Below are positions 7,721 to 14,193 of a stretch of DNA of 22,496 nucleotides, piece after piece. This stretch comes from Pseudomonadota bacterium (lineage in GTDB: Bacteria > Pseudomonadota > Gammaproteobacteria > Steroidobacterales > Steroidobacteraceae). The first letter of the stretch is position 1, and the number at the start of each line of letters is the position of its first letter. A model generated the notes under the pieces. It made no database searches, was not told the DNA's origin, and worked only from the letters and a program-made list of their open reading frames with translations. The position numbers were made by a program, and so were the translations under genes. Location: the NCBI GenBank assembly GCA_023433465.1, contig JAEZCR010000270.1, positions 1 through 22,496 on the forward strand. Direction: 5' to 3'.

Positions 7721-8227
7721 CTAGTCGGCGCTGCCCGGGCTCTTGAGCTTTTCCAACTCAGCCTTGTTCTCTTTCACGAAGCGGATGTTCGCCGGGTTCA
7801 CGCTTGCCTCGCGCGCAACCTTGGCCGGATCCGCGCCCTGTTCGACCGCGAACTGCGCCATCGACGCCTGGAACAACGCCATGGTGATGACGGCGTACTG
7901 ACGCGGAGTGAGGCCTGCGGCTTCGATCGCCTTGCGCGCCTCGGGCATTTTCGCGATGCGCGCCGCCATTTCATCCAGCGATTCATTGTCGCTGTCCTCG
8001 TCGTCCTCTGAGTCTTCGTTCTCCTCGGCCTTCGGATGCTTCGCAAGGTTCGCATTCGCCGCCGCGTACTTGCGGATGTCCGCCATCGTCAGCGTGTAAC
8101 GCGAGAGCTCGCGCAGGTCCGCGTCGCCACCGCCCGCGGCTTGCACCTGCGGACCGAACGTCGCGGCCAGCAGCGCAAACATCAGCACGAGAAATCCATT
8201 GCGCGCGTATCGATTCTCAAAAGTCAT
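7721..8227 (-). CDS. Small exported protein with acidic segment, function unknown
   Basis: A 168-residue protein. GGAG lies directly before an ATG at 8236 but 9 nt before the in-frame ATG at 8227, so I prefer 8227. The N-terminus has a signal peptide (basic 'ENRYARNG', a hydrophobic 'FLVLMFALLAATFG', then 'VQAAGG'). After it come 'LRELSRYTLTMADIRKYAAA', a very acidic stretch (NEDSEDDEDSDNES) and a mostly helical remainder with 'LTPRQYAVITMALFQASMAQFA'. I do not recognise the family. It follows the OmpA-family gene by 17 nt and is surely cotranscribed with it, suggesting a periplasmic or envelope role, perhaps with metal or protein binding through the acidic part (inference). Confidence 0.7.
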   Translation of the reverse strand: MTFENRYARNGFLVLMFALLAATFGPQVQAAGGGDADLRELSRYTLTMADIRKYAAANANLAKHPKAEENEDSEDDEDSDNESLDEMAARIAKMPEARKAIEAAGLTPRQYAVITMALFQASMAQFAVEQGADPAKVAREASVNPANIRFVKENKAELEKLKSPGSAD

Positions 8228-8244
8228 CAGCTTCATCTCCGGGT

Positions 8245-9489
8245 TCAGATTTTGACGAGCTCGACACGACGGTTCTGCTGCCGCCCTTCAGGCGTGTCGT
8301 TCGACGTCGCCGCCTTGCTGGCGCCGAATCCCTTCGCCTGCAGGCGCGACTCATCCACGCCATACGTGCTGATCAGGTACTGCCGCACCGCCGCCGCGCG
8401 CTTCTCGCTGAGCGACTGGTTGGACGCCGCCGCGCCCACGTTGTCCGTGTGCCCCTCGATCACGAGCTTGAGATCCGGGTGATCCTTCAACATCGTGCCG
8501 ATCTCCTTGAGCGTCGGCGTCGACTCCGGGCGGATGCGATCGCTGCCCGTGTCGAACAGGATGCCCTGCGTCGCGACGCGTCCCTGCTGCGCGAGCGCGT
8601 CGTAGAGTTTCTTGCCGCCCGCCGCGATGCGCACGTTCGCGATCATGCGCGGCTGCTCGGCGCTCCAGCCGTTCATGTTGACGTAGATCTTGTTGCCGCG
8701 GCCGAGCTTGGCGTTCGGCGCGTTGAAGACGCGTTTCTCGTTCGCGTACGCCTTGACGTGCTGCCCGTCCACGGAGATTGCGATGTGCACTATCTGCGAT
8801 TCGGTCTTGACGCCCGCGCCGAATTCGCCCTGGGCGTCGATCTCGCCGTCGCGCAGGCGACCGAAGTATTCGCCGAAGTCGATGGTGCCGGCGGTTTCAC
8901 TCTCATTCTTGCCATCGAGCGTGATCGTCATGGCATTGCCATTGCCCGTGAGGTCGAACTCCAGCGTGAAGCGCTCCGGGAGCGTCTCGGGCAGCGGGAT
9001 CAGGAATTTGCCCTGGGCCGAGCGCAGCCAGCGCCCCTCGTTCCATTCGACGATCTCCATCTGACCGCTGCGGAACTCGAAGCGACGCGGAAAGTCGCCG
9101 ACCTCGTCCCTCGAGAAGTCGTCGGCGAAGATGATGCGATCGCCCGGCTTGAAGTCATAGTTCGCCCAGGCGCCCTGGCCGGGCTTGATCGACGCCGGTT
9201 GAGCGGCGGCGGCCTTGGCGCCCGGAGCAGGGCTGTCGACCGTCGTGACCTGCTTGCCTTCCGCCTTGGCCTTTTCGAAGCACTCCGTGTCGGTTGCCGC
9301 GCACTCGACCTTGTCGAGCGCGTCTTCCATGGCTCTGTCGGTCTTGCGATCGACGCGCTGCTCGACTTTCTGCTCGAGCTTGTTCTTGAGCTTCTTCCCG
9401 AAGTCGCTGAACTGCGCCTGCGCCGGCGTTAGCGCGCCGAACACTGAAAACAAAAGGAATACGGGCACGAGCGAGCGCGTGCGGAACAT
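8245..9489 (-). CDS. OmpA-family outer membrane protein with central LamG-like domain
   Basis: A 414-residue exported protein. Residues 1-25 are a signal peptide ending in AQA. Residues about 28-85 are a charged, helical stretch ('KKLKNKLEQKVEQRVDRKTDRAMEDALDKVE') with two cysteines. Residues about 118-290 look like a beta-sandwich (concanavalin/LamG-like): 'IIFADDFSRDEVGDFPRRFEF', 'FTLEFDLTGNG', 'IVHIAISVDGQHVKAYANEKRV'. Residues about 300-414 are an OmpA C-terminal peptidoglycan-binding domain with 'IEGHTDNVGAAASNQSLSEKRA' and 'EGRQQNRRVEL'. There is no N-terminal OmpA beta-barrel, so the protein probably binds peptidoglycan through its end and a carbohydrate or protein ligand through its centre. 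First gene of a two-gene operon with the acidic exported protein. Confidence 0.85.
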   Translation of the reverse strand: MFRTRSLVPVFLLFSVFGALTPAQAQFSDFGKKLKNKLEQKVEQRVDRKTDRAMEDALDKVECAATDTECFEKAKAEGKQVTTVDSPAPGAKAAAAQPASIKPGQGAWANYDFKPGDRIIFADDFSRDEVGDFPRRFEFRSGQMEIVEWNEGRWLRSAQGKFLIPLPETLPERFTLEFDLTGNGNAMTITLDGKNESETAGTIDFGEYFGRLRDGEIDAQGEFGAGVKTESQIVHIAISVDGQHVKAYANEKRVFNAPNAKLGRGNKIYVNMNGWSAEQPRMIANVRIAAGGKKLYDALAQQGRVATQGILFDTGSDRIRPESTPTLKEIGTMLKDHPDLKLVIEGHTDNVGAAASNQSLSEKRAAAVRQYLISTYGVDESRLQAKGFGASKAATSNDTPEGRQQNRRVELVKI

Positions 9490-9568
9490 GCGAAAACCCC
9501 CAAAGCGATGGGCGCCGAGCGGCGCCGAAGGGCGCGCATGAGATCAAAAAGGGTGCCCGGGAAGTAAT

Positions 9569-9587
9569 GGAAATTTTTCACATTTCC
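9569..9587. promoter_or_regulatory. Inverted repeat in the ompA-family / sigma factor divergent region
   Basis: GGAAAT and ATTTCC (6-bp arms, 7-nt spacer) lie in an AT-rich pocket of an otherwise GC-rich 238-bp region between the minus-strand OmpA-family gene and the plus-strand sigma factor. It could be an operator or a small hairpin. No assignment is possible. Confidence 0.25.
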
Positions 9588-9696
9588 TTAAGTTGAATCG
9601 CGCACAAATCGTGACAGTTATACGTGGGGTGCTGGTGTAAGCGCGCGAACTCGGGGTCATCAGGAAACCCCTTAGACACGGCCACGTGATCCGCAT

Positions 9697-9719
9697 AACC
9701 TTTTCCCACCCGTAACGTC
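9697..9719 (+). promoter_or_regulatory. Possible ECF-type autoregulatory promoter
   Basis: AACC at 9697-9700 and CGTC at 9716-9719, 15 bp apart, resemble the -35 AAC and -10 CGTC elements of ECF sigma factors, which often drive their own operon. Transcription would begin only a few bases before the GTG start, implying a nearly leaderless message. GGAAAC at 9662-9667 with CGTG at 9685-9688 is an alternative pair. Confidence 0.25.
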
Positions 9720-9727
9720 CAAGACCC

Positions 9728-10261
9728 GTGCTTACCCTCCTCAAATCCTGGGCCGAGCCGGACGCCTTCCACACCGTCCTGAACGAGCGCAGCCCGCGTT
9801 GGTACAACGCCTGCCTGCGCATCACGCGGGACGCGGAGCTGGCGGCGGACGCGGTGCAGGACGCGCTGCTCAAGGCCTGGGACCGGCGGCACGAATTCCG
9901 CGGCGAAGCGGCGCTCGATAGCTGGATCCATCGCATCGCGATCAATGCGGCCCTCGACCTGCTCCGCAGGCGCAAGCGTCGGGCCGAGGACGAACTGGCC
10001 GACGAAGCGTTCGAGGTTTCGCCCTCGGATACCCCTGACCAGGAATACACCGACGAGGCGATGGGCCGCGACCTCTCGGTCGCGTTGCAACGCCTATCTA
10101 CCAAGGAACGCACCATTTTCCTGCTCAAGCACGTCGAAGGGTGGAAGCTCGACGAGATCGCCGAGGCCCAGCAAACCAACGTCAACAACGTGAAAAGCAT
10201 CCTGTTCCGCGCGGTCCGCAAGCTGCGCGTCGATCTGCACGTCTGGCGGAGCGAAACATGA
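9728..10261 (+). CDS. ECF-type RNA polymerase sigma factor
   Basis: A 177-residue ECF sigma factor starting with GTG. Region 2 spans about residues 15-85: 'CLRITRDAELAADAVQDALLKAWDRRHEFRGEAALDSWIHRIAINAALDLLRR', including the conserved D-A-V-Q-D core-binding segment and the -10 recognition W-x-x-R-I-A-x-N. An acidic linker follows (EDELADEAFEVSPSD). Region 4 at about 118-170 holds 'LSTKERTIFLLKHVEGWKLDEIAEA' and the recognition helix 'NVNNVKSILFRAVRKLR'. The stop overlaps the start of the next gene in ATGA, as expected for a cotranslated anti-sigma factor. The start has no good Shine-Dalgarno. It is the first gene of a four-gene operon. Confidence 0.9.
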   Translation: MLTLLKSWAEPDAFHTVLNERSPRWYNACLRITRDAELAADAVQDALLKAWDRRHEFRGEAALDSWIHRIAINAALDLLRRRKRRAEDELADEAFEVSPSDTPDQEYTDEAMGRDLSVALQRLSTKERTIFLLKHVEGWKLDEIAEAQQTNVNNVKSILFRAVRKLRVDLHVWRSET

Positions 10262-10986
10262 TCACCGACGACGAACTCCTGCTCTATTACTACCGCGACG
10301 GCCTCGAGCCCACCGACCGTGCGCGTATCGCCGCGGCGCTCGCCGCGCAGCCGGAACTCGCGCAGCGTCTGCACAAGCTGGTCGGCCGACTCGACGAGGT
10401 CGCGGCCATCCCGGAAGTGAAGGTGCCACTCGAAACACAGCAGCGCTGGAAGGCCGCGCTCGAGCAGGCAGCGGCGCGGCGTCCAACTACCCAGAACCTG
10501 CGGCCGCGCCGGCCTTTTACCGATGCGCGTTGGCTCGCCGCGGCGGCGGCCGTGGTGGTGGCGATCGTCTCGGTGTTCTACGTCATCGACTCACCGCCGC
10601 GGGCACCGACAATGGCGAACGTGGCGCCGCCGACGGACTCGCCGGCCGCCGGTGCGGCGGACGCCTCCGCCTACGAGCGCGGACTCAAGACGCACCTCGC
10701 ATCCACGGAGCGCCAGCTCGCTTCGCTCGAGGAAGCAACCCCCGAGGAACGCGCCCGCCTCATCGAAACGATCATCGAGCAGAACCGCCTCTACGCGCTC
10801 GCGGCCGAACGGGCTGGCGAGCCGCAGCTCGCGCGGGTCCTGCGCGCCTTTTCGCCCGTGCTCGAGAGCATGCGGCAGGGGGAGGGGAATACCGCGGCGG
10901 ATGCCGCGCAGCTCTCCTTCGAAATGCGGGTCATGCAGAGTCGCCTGGCCGGCGGCCTGCCCGCGAACACCGTATCCACTTTGTAG
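10258..10986 (+). CDS. Membrane-bound anti-sigma factor candidate
   Basis: A 242-residue protein starting in the ATGA overlap with the sigma factor. Residues 1-90 are a cytoplasmic helical part ('TDDELLLYYYRDGLEPTDRARIAAALAAQPELAQRL' style), shaped like an anti-sigma domain but lacking the zinc HxxxCxxC motif. Residues about 92-110 form one membrane helix (WLAAAAAVVVAIVSVFYVI). The periplasmic part is low-complexity then strongly helical, probably coiled coil ('STERQLASLEEATPEERARLIETIIEQNRLYALAAER'). Topology, coupling and order mark it as the anti-sigma of the upstream sigma factor; this role is inferred from context. What signal it senses is unknown, but the exported HEAT proteins encoded next are natural partners. 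Confidence 0.75.
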   Translation: MITDDELLLYYYRDGLEPTDRARIAAALAAQPELAQRLHKLVGRLDEVAAIPEVKVPLETQQRWKAALEQAAARRPTTQNLRPRRPFTDARWLAAAAAVVVAIVSVFYVIDSPPRAPTMANVAPPTDSPAAGAADASAYERGLKTHLASTERQLASLEEATPEERARLIETIIEQNRLYALAAERAGEPQLARVLRAFSPVLESMRQGEGNTAADAAQLSFEMRVMQSRLAGGLPANTVSTL

Positions 10987-11001
10987 TTAGAGGTCACCAT
11001 C

Positions 11002-11919
11002 ATGTATCTCGCACGATCCCTGTTGCTCGCGCTGCTCCTCACCGGCGCCGCCGTTACGCACGCCGCGCCGGACGCCGCGGGCTCCGAACGACGCACGCCC
11101 ACCGAGGACGAGCAGCTCTCCCTCGCGGCCCTCGAAGGCCTGATGGCGCAGCCTCCCGAGCGCGCGTTGCCCATTCTCAAGAAAGTCCTGGCCGGCCCGC
11201 AGACGCCGCTCGTCAAGCGCCGCGCGTTGTTCGTGCTGGGCCAGATCAACTCGCAGGAAGCGCGCGACATCCTGTTGCAGATGGCCAGGTCGTCCAACAC
11301 CGAGCTGCGCGGCGAGGCGATCCGCAGCATCGGCATCGGCGGCGACGCGAAGACGCTCGAAGCGCTGCAGGAGATCTACAAGACCGCCGATGCGGGCCTG
11401 AAAAAGGACATCCTGCAGGCCTGGCTGATCGCGGGCCGCAAGGAGCAGGTATTCCAGGTCGCCCTCAATGCCAAGACCGAGGATGAAGCCGCCGAGGCGA
11501 TCCGCTTGTTAGGCGTTATGGGCGCGACGGAAGAGCTGCGCAAACTCGGCGACCGGCAGACGCAACCGCGCGGTCTGCTCGAGGCGTACGCGATTGCGGG
11601 TGACCTGGAAGGCCTGCTCAAGATCGTCAACGGCACGGGTGACCGCGGCATGCGTGTCGACGCGGTGCGACGGATCGGAATCATCGGCCGGGACGACGCG
11701 CGCCAGGCGCTGCGCGACATCTACGTGAAATCCCCGGACGCGGACATGCGCGAAGCCGCGCTGCAGGGCATGTTGATCTCGCACGACGAAGAGGGCGTGC
11801 TTGCGTTGTACCGCGTCGCGAAGACCGCCGACGAAAAGCGCTCTCTGCTGCGCATGCTCACGATGATGGGTGGCGACGCGGCGTTGCAGGCGATCGACGC
11901 GCAACTGGAGAAGAAGTGA
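11002..11919 (+). CDS. Exported HEAT-repeat protein (first)
   Basis: A 305-residue protein with a signal peptide (MYLARSLLLALLLTGAAVTHA, residues 1-21) and, after a short acidic linker, about eight alpha-helical repeats of 30 residues covering about 40-305: for example 'LVKRRALFVLGQINSQEARDILLQMA' and 'ELRGEAIRSIGIGGDAKTLEALQEI', with the R/A-x-x-A-I/L-x-x-I-G pattern of HEAT/PBS-lyase repeats. Such solenoids bind other proteins; no catalytic motif is seen. It follows the anti-sigma gene by 15 nt with AGAGGT as ribosome binding site. The stop overlaps the next start in TGATG. A periplasmic location fits interaction with the periplasmic part of the anti-sigma protein (inference). Confidence 0.85.
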   Translation: MYLARSLLLALLLTGAAVTHAAPDAAGSERRTPTEDEQLSLAALEGLMAQPPERALPILKKVLAGPQTPLVKRRALFVLGQINSQEARDILLQMARSSNTELRGEAIRSIGIGGDAKTLEALQEIYKTADAGLKKDILQAWLIAGRKEQVFQVALNAKTEDEAAEAIRLLGVMGATEELRKLGDRQTQPRGLLEAYAIAGDLEGLLKIVNGTGDRGMRVDAVRRIGIIGRDDARQALRDIYVKSPDADMREAALQGMLISHDEEGVLALYRVAKTADEKRSLLRMLTMMGGDAALQAIDAQLEKK

Positions 11920-12905
11920 TGAACACGGCACTTTTTCGCGCCGCCGCGGCGGCTTGCGTGACACTGGCGCTTCTTTCGAATGCCCGCGGGGCGGATCTCG
12001 AACTACCGCGCGACGGGTGGGCAAGCTGGGAGATCGACGCGGTCGAGGGCGCTCGTGCCTGGTGCTGTTACAAGACCTGGGACGGTAGTGGTGAAGCCTC
12101 CTGCGACCTGGATACCAAGAGCGGTGGACACACCGTCCGCGACGACTCGACGACGGACAAGATGCGCGTGTATGCGCGGCTCGCCGGAGGAAAGGTCGAA
12201 CGACTGCGGACGCTGGCCGCCTCGTGCCCGGTGGTCGCGAAAACGCCTATCCAGACCATCGACACGACGACGGAAGATAGCGCGCGTTGGTTGATCGCGA
12301 AGTCGAAGGCGGGCGAGTGGACGAACAGCGACCTGCGCGAAAGCTCGCTGGCCGCGATCGCGATGCATCGCGGCGATCTCGCGCACAACGAACTCGTTGC
12401 ACGCGCCCGCGGCGGCGGTTCGGTCGACGCGCGCGAGAAGGCGGTGTTCTGGCTGGGCCTCGTGCGCGGCAAAGCGGGTGCGGATGTCGTCACCGACCTC
12501 ATGTTCAACGACGAGAACGCCCGCCTGCGCCAGCACGCGGCCTTCGCGATCAGTTTGTCGAAGTCGCCCTCGGCCACGGCGAACCTGATCAAGCTCGGCA
12601 ACACCGACAAAGATGGCGAGGTCCGCGGCCAGGCGTGGTTCTGGCTCGCGAATACCGGCGCTCCCGACGCGGAAGCCGCGATCAGGGCCGCGCTCCGAAA
12701 GGACTCCGACGACCGTGTCCGCGAAAAGGCCATCTTCGCGCTCTCGCGTTTGCCGGATAAACGCGGAACCCATGCATTGATAGAGGTCGTCGAGGACAAG
12801 TCCTTCACGAACGAACAACGCAGGCGCGCCGTGTTCTGGCTGGCGCAGTCGGACTCGAAAGAGGCGCAGAGCTATCTCGAGAAGGTGTTGGTAGACAAGC
12901 GGTAG
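11919..12905 (+). CDS. Exported HEAT-repeat protein (second) with N-terminal Cys-containing domain
   Basis: A 328-residue protein from the ATG at 11919, sharing one base with the preceding stop. Signal peptide about 1-23 (ends 'LLSNARGAD'). Residues about 24-115 form a separate domain with four cysteines: A-W-C-C-Y-K-T-W, then E-A-S-C-D-L-D and, after 'DKMRVYARLAGGKVERLRTL', A-A-S-C-P-V-V. These could form disulfides in the periplasm. Residues about 130-328 are HEAT-like repeats ('REKAVFWLGLVRGKAGADVVTDLM', 'EVRGQAWFWLANTGAPDAEAAI', 'RRRAVFWLAQSDSKEAQSYLEKVL'). Unlike the first HEAT protein, its repeats are rich in A-x-F-W-L. Function unknown; it is the last gene of the sigma operon, which ends in a terminator 20 nt later. 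Confidence 0.83.
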   Translation: MNTALFRAAAAACVTLALLSNARGADLELPRDGWASWEIDAVEGARAWCCYKTWDGSGEASCDLDTKSGGHTVRDDSTTDKMRVYARLAGGKVERLRTLAASCPVVAKTPIQTIDTTTEDSARWLIAKSKAGEWTNSDLRESSLAAIAMHRGDLAHNELVARARGGGSVDAREKAVFWLGLVRGKAGADVVTDLMFNDENARLRQHAAFAISLSKSPSATANLIKLGNTDKDGEVRGQAWFWLANTGAPDAEAAIRAALRKDSDDRVREKAIFALSRLPDKRGTHALIEVVEDKSFTNEQRRRAVFWLAQSDSKEAQSYLEKVLVDKR

Positions 12906-12926
12906 GGCCCCCCTTCCGGTCTGCCT

Positions 12927-12962
12927 GGGCGACGCGCCGCTGCAACGGCACGTCGCCTTTTT
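12927..12962 (+). terminator. Intrinsic terminator of the sigma-HEAT operon
   Basis: Inverted repeat GGCGACG (12928-12934) and CGTCGCC (12951-12957), directly followed by five T residues (12958-12962), 20 nt after the last stop. This is a textbook rho-independent terminator layout. Confidence 0.8.
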
Positions 12963-13009
12963 CATTGGGGCACTCGATTTCCAGGTGGCAGTCCCGCTAT
13001 CGTCAAAGC

Positions 13010-13213
13010 GTGCAATACCCCGGCATCCCGGACGTTCGAGACGGCCTGACCCGCGAAGAGCGCGTGGTCCTCCACGTCCTGCAGCAAACACAGAAGGAGC
13101 GCGGCGATCGCAACGTTCCCACCGCGATGCTGTGGGGGCGCGTATGCGAACACTTCTGGATCAGCCCGGAGGATCTGTCCGCGATGCTCGCGCGGCTCGG
13201 CGCGCGCCGCTGA
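13010..13213 (+). CDS. Small protein of unknown function
   Basis: A 67-residue ORF from a GTG at 13010 ('MQYPGIPDVRDGLTREERVV...'); a TTG at 12965 would place the start in the terminator T-run, so I reject it. No Shine-Dalgarno is seen. The sequence is well balanced and helical, with 'LTREERVVLHVLQQTQKERG' and 'AMLWGRVCEHFWISPEDLSAMLARLGARR', which reads like a genuine small DNA-binding-like or protein-binding helical bundle rather than a shadow frame. I do not recognise a named family. It sits between the sigma-HEAT operon and the convergent repeat-protein operon and would need its own promoter. Confidence 0.5.
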   Translation: MQYPGIPDVRDGLTREERVVLHVLQQTQKERGDRNVPTAMLWGRVCEHFWISPEDLSAMLARLGARR

Positions 13214-13226
13214 GTTGCCGAAAGAA

Positions 13227-13281
13227 GTCCGCCTCACTACCTGCGGGTTTTGCAGCACCCGGGGCAACGCGTGAGGCGGAC
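13227..13281. repeat. Large nested inverted repeat between convergent genes
   Basis: Perfect 11-bp arms GTCCGCCTCAC (13227-13237) and GTGAGGCGGAC (13271-13281) enclose 33 nt that hold a second hairpin, CGGGT (13244-13248) with ACCCG (13257-13261). It ends 8 nt before the stop of the minus-strand repeat protein and begins 13 nt after the small ORF. It has no T-run, so it may be a bidirectional terminator, an mRNA 3' stabiliser or a REP-type element. Confidence 0.6.
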
Positions 13282-13289
13282 CGCCGGCA

Positions 13290-14156
13290 TCAGTCGATGC
13301 CGTGCACGCGCAGGCTGATCATCTTGTCGATGCTCAGGTCCTTGATGCCGCGCGACCGCATGCGCGAGATGAACTCGGGCGTCACACCGTGCACGCGCAT
13401 GGCGACCAGCTGATTGGAGCTCGTCTTCTCGTACCCGAGGCGGCGCACCTCGTCGATGAACTCCGGCGACACGCCGTGTACGCGGAACGCGACGAGCATG
13501 TCCTCGCTCGTCTCGAGCCCCGCGCTGCGCGTCGCGCGCACGAGCTCCGGCGTCACGCCGTGCACGCGGAACGCGATCAGTTTGTTGGCCTCTTTCGCGG
13601 CGAGGCCCTCGGCCCGCAGCGCGTAAATGAACTGCGAGTCGACGCGGAAGATCCGGAACGCGATGAGCTTGTCGGTGTCGAGGCCGATGAGGTTTTCGCG
13701 CTTGATCTGCCGCGCGAAGTCGACGGTCACGTCGGTCACGGCCATCGCGAACTGCTTCTCTTCGTCGATCCCGGTGAAGCCGAGCGCCTGCATGTCCTTC
13801 GGATACTGCGGGTTCGCGGTGAACGTGAAGAGGCCGGCGCCCTCGGCGTCGTTCAGATAACCCTCGCAGTCGAATTGCCCGGCGTCACGGGTGATGTGGA
13901 ATGTCACATCGCGTTTGCCCCTGGCGTCGAGATCGATGCCGAGGAACTCGCCCATAGGCCAGTCGGATGAGTGGTTGGAGTGGCCGCGGTGCATGCGGTG
14001 GGAGAGTGCGAAGTGGACCATGCCGGGCTGCTCCGAGGAGGACAGCGACCAGTTGCCCTTGAAGGGCGCCGACGCGGTCGCGCGCGGTGACCAGGCCATC
14101 GCCAAGACGAAGGCGCACAGAACCCCGGCGGCGAGCGCCGTGAATCTCGCTTTCAT
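13290..14156 (-). CDS. Exported protein with four ~29-residue 'LIAFRVHGVTPEF' repeats
   Basis: A 288-residue protein with GGAG 6 nt before the ATG. Residues 1-29 are a signal peptide. Residues 30-150 form a probably beta-rich domain ('FKGNWSLSSSEQPGMVHFALSHR', 'DVTFHITRDAGQFDCEGYLND', 'FTANPQYPKDMQALGF'). Residues about 160-288 are tandem repeats with the pattern [NDS]-x-L-[IV]-A-[FM]-R-V-H-G-V-[TS]-P-E-[LF]-[IV]-x-x-x-R-x-x-G, starting near 162, 191, 219 and 248 with a partial copy at 277. The same repeats end the M56 protease encoded just upstream. Third gene of the operon, 37 nt after the protease stop, with a GGGGC/GCCCC hairpin in the gap. Function unknown; the N-terminal domain may be a ligand or sensor module. 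Confidence 0.85.
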   Translation of the reverse strand: MKARFTALAAGVLCAFVLAMAWSPRATASAPFKGNWSLSSSEQPGMVHFALSHRMHRGHSNHSSDWPMGEFLGIDLDARGKRDVTFHITRDAGQFDCEGYLNDAEGAGLFTFTANPQYPKDMQALGFTGIDEEKQFAMAVTDVTVDFARQIKRENLIGLDTDKLIAFRIFRVDSQFIYALRAEGLAAKEANKLIAFRVHGVTPELVRATRSAGLETSEDMLVAFRVHGVSPEFIDEVRRLGYEKTSSNQLVAMRVHGVTPEFISRMRSRGIKDLSIDKMISLRVHGID

Positions 14157-14193
14157 GGGAATCTCCTGTCGAGGGGCGCATCGGCCCCGCTAG

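Noticed and set aside
12962..13267. Minus-strand 101-codon open frame over the small ORF
   Set aside because: It is antisense to the better small ORF and spans the nested repeat and the operon terminator; composition looks like a shadow.
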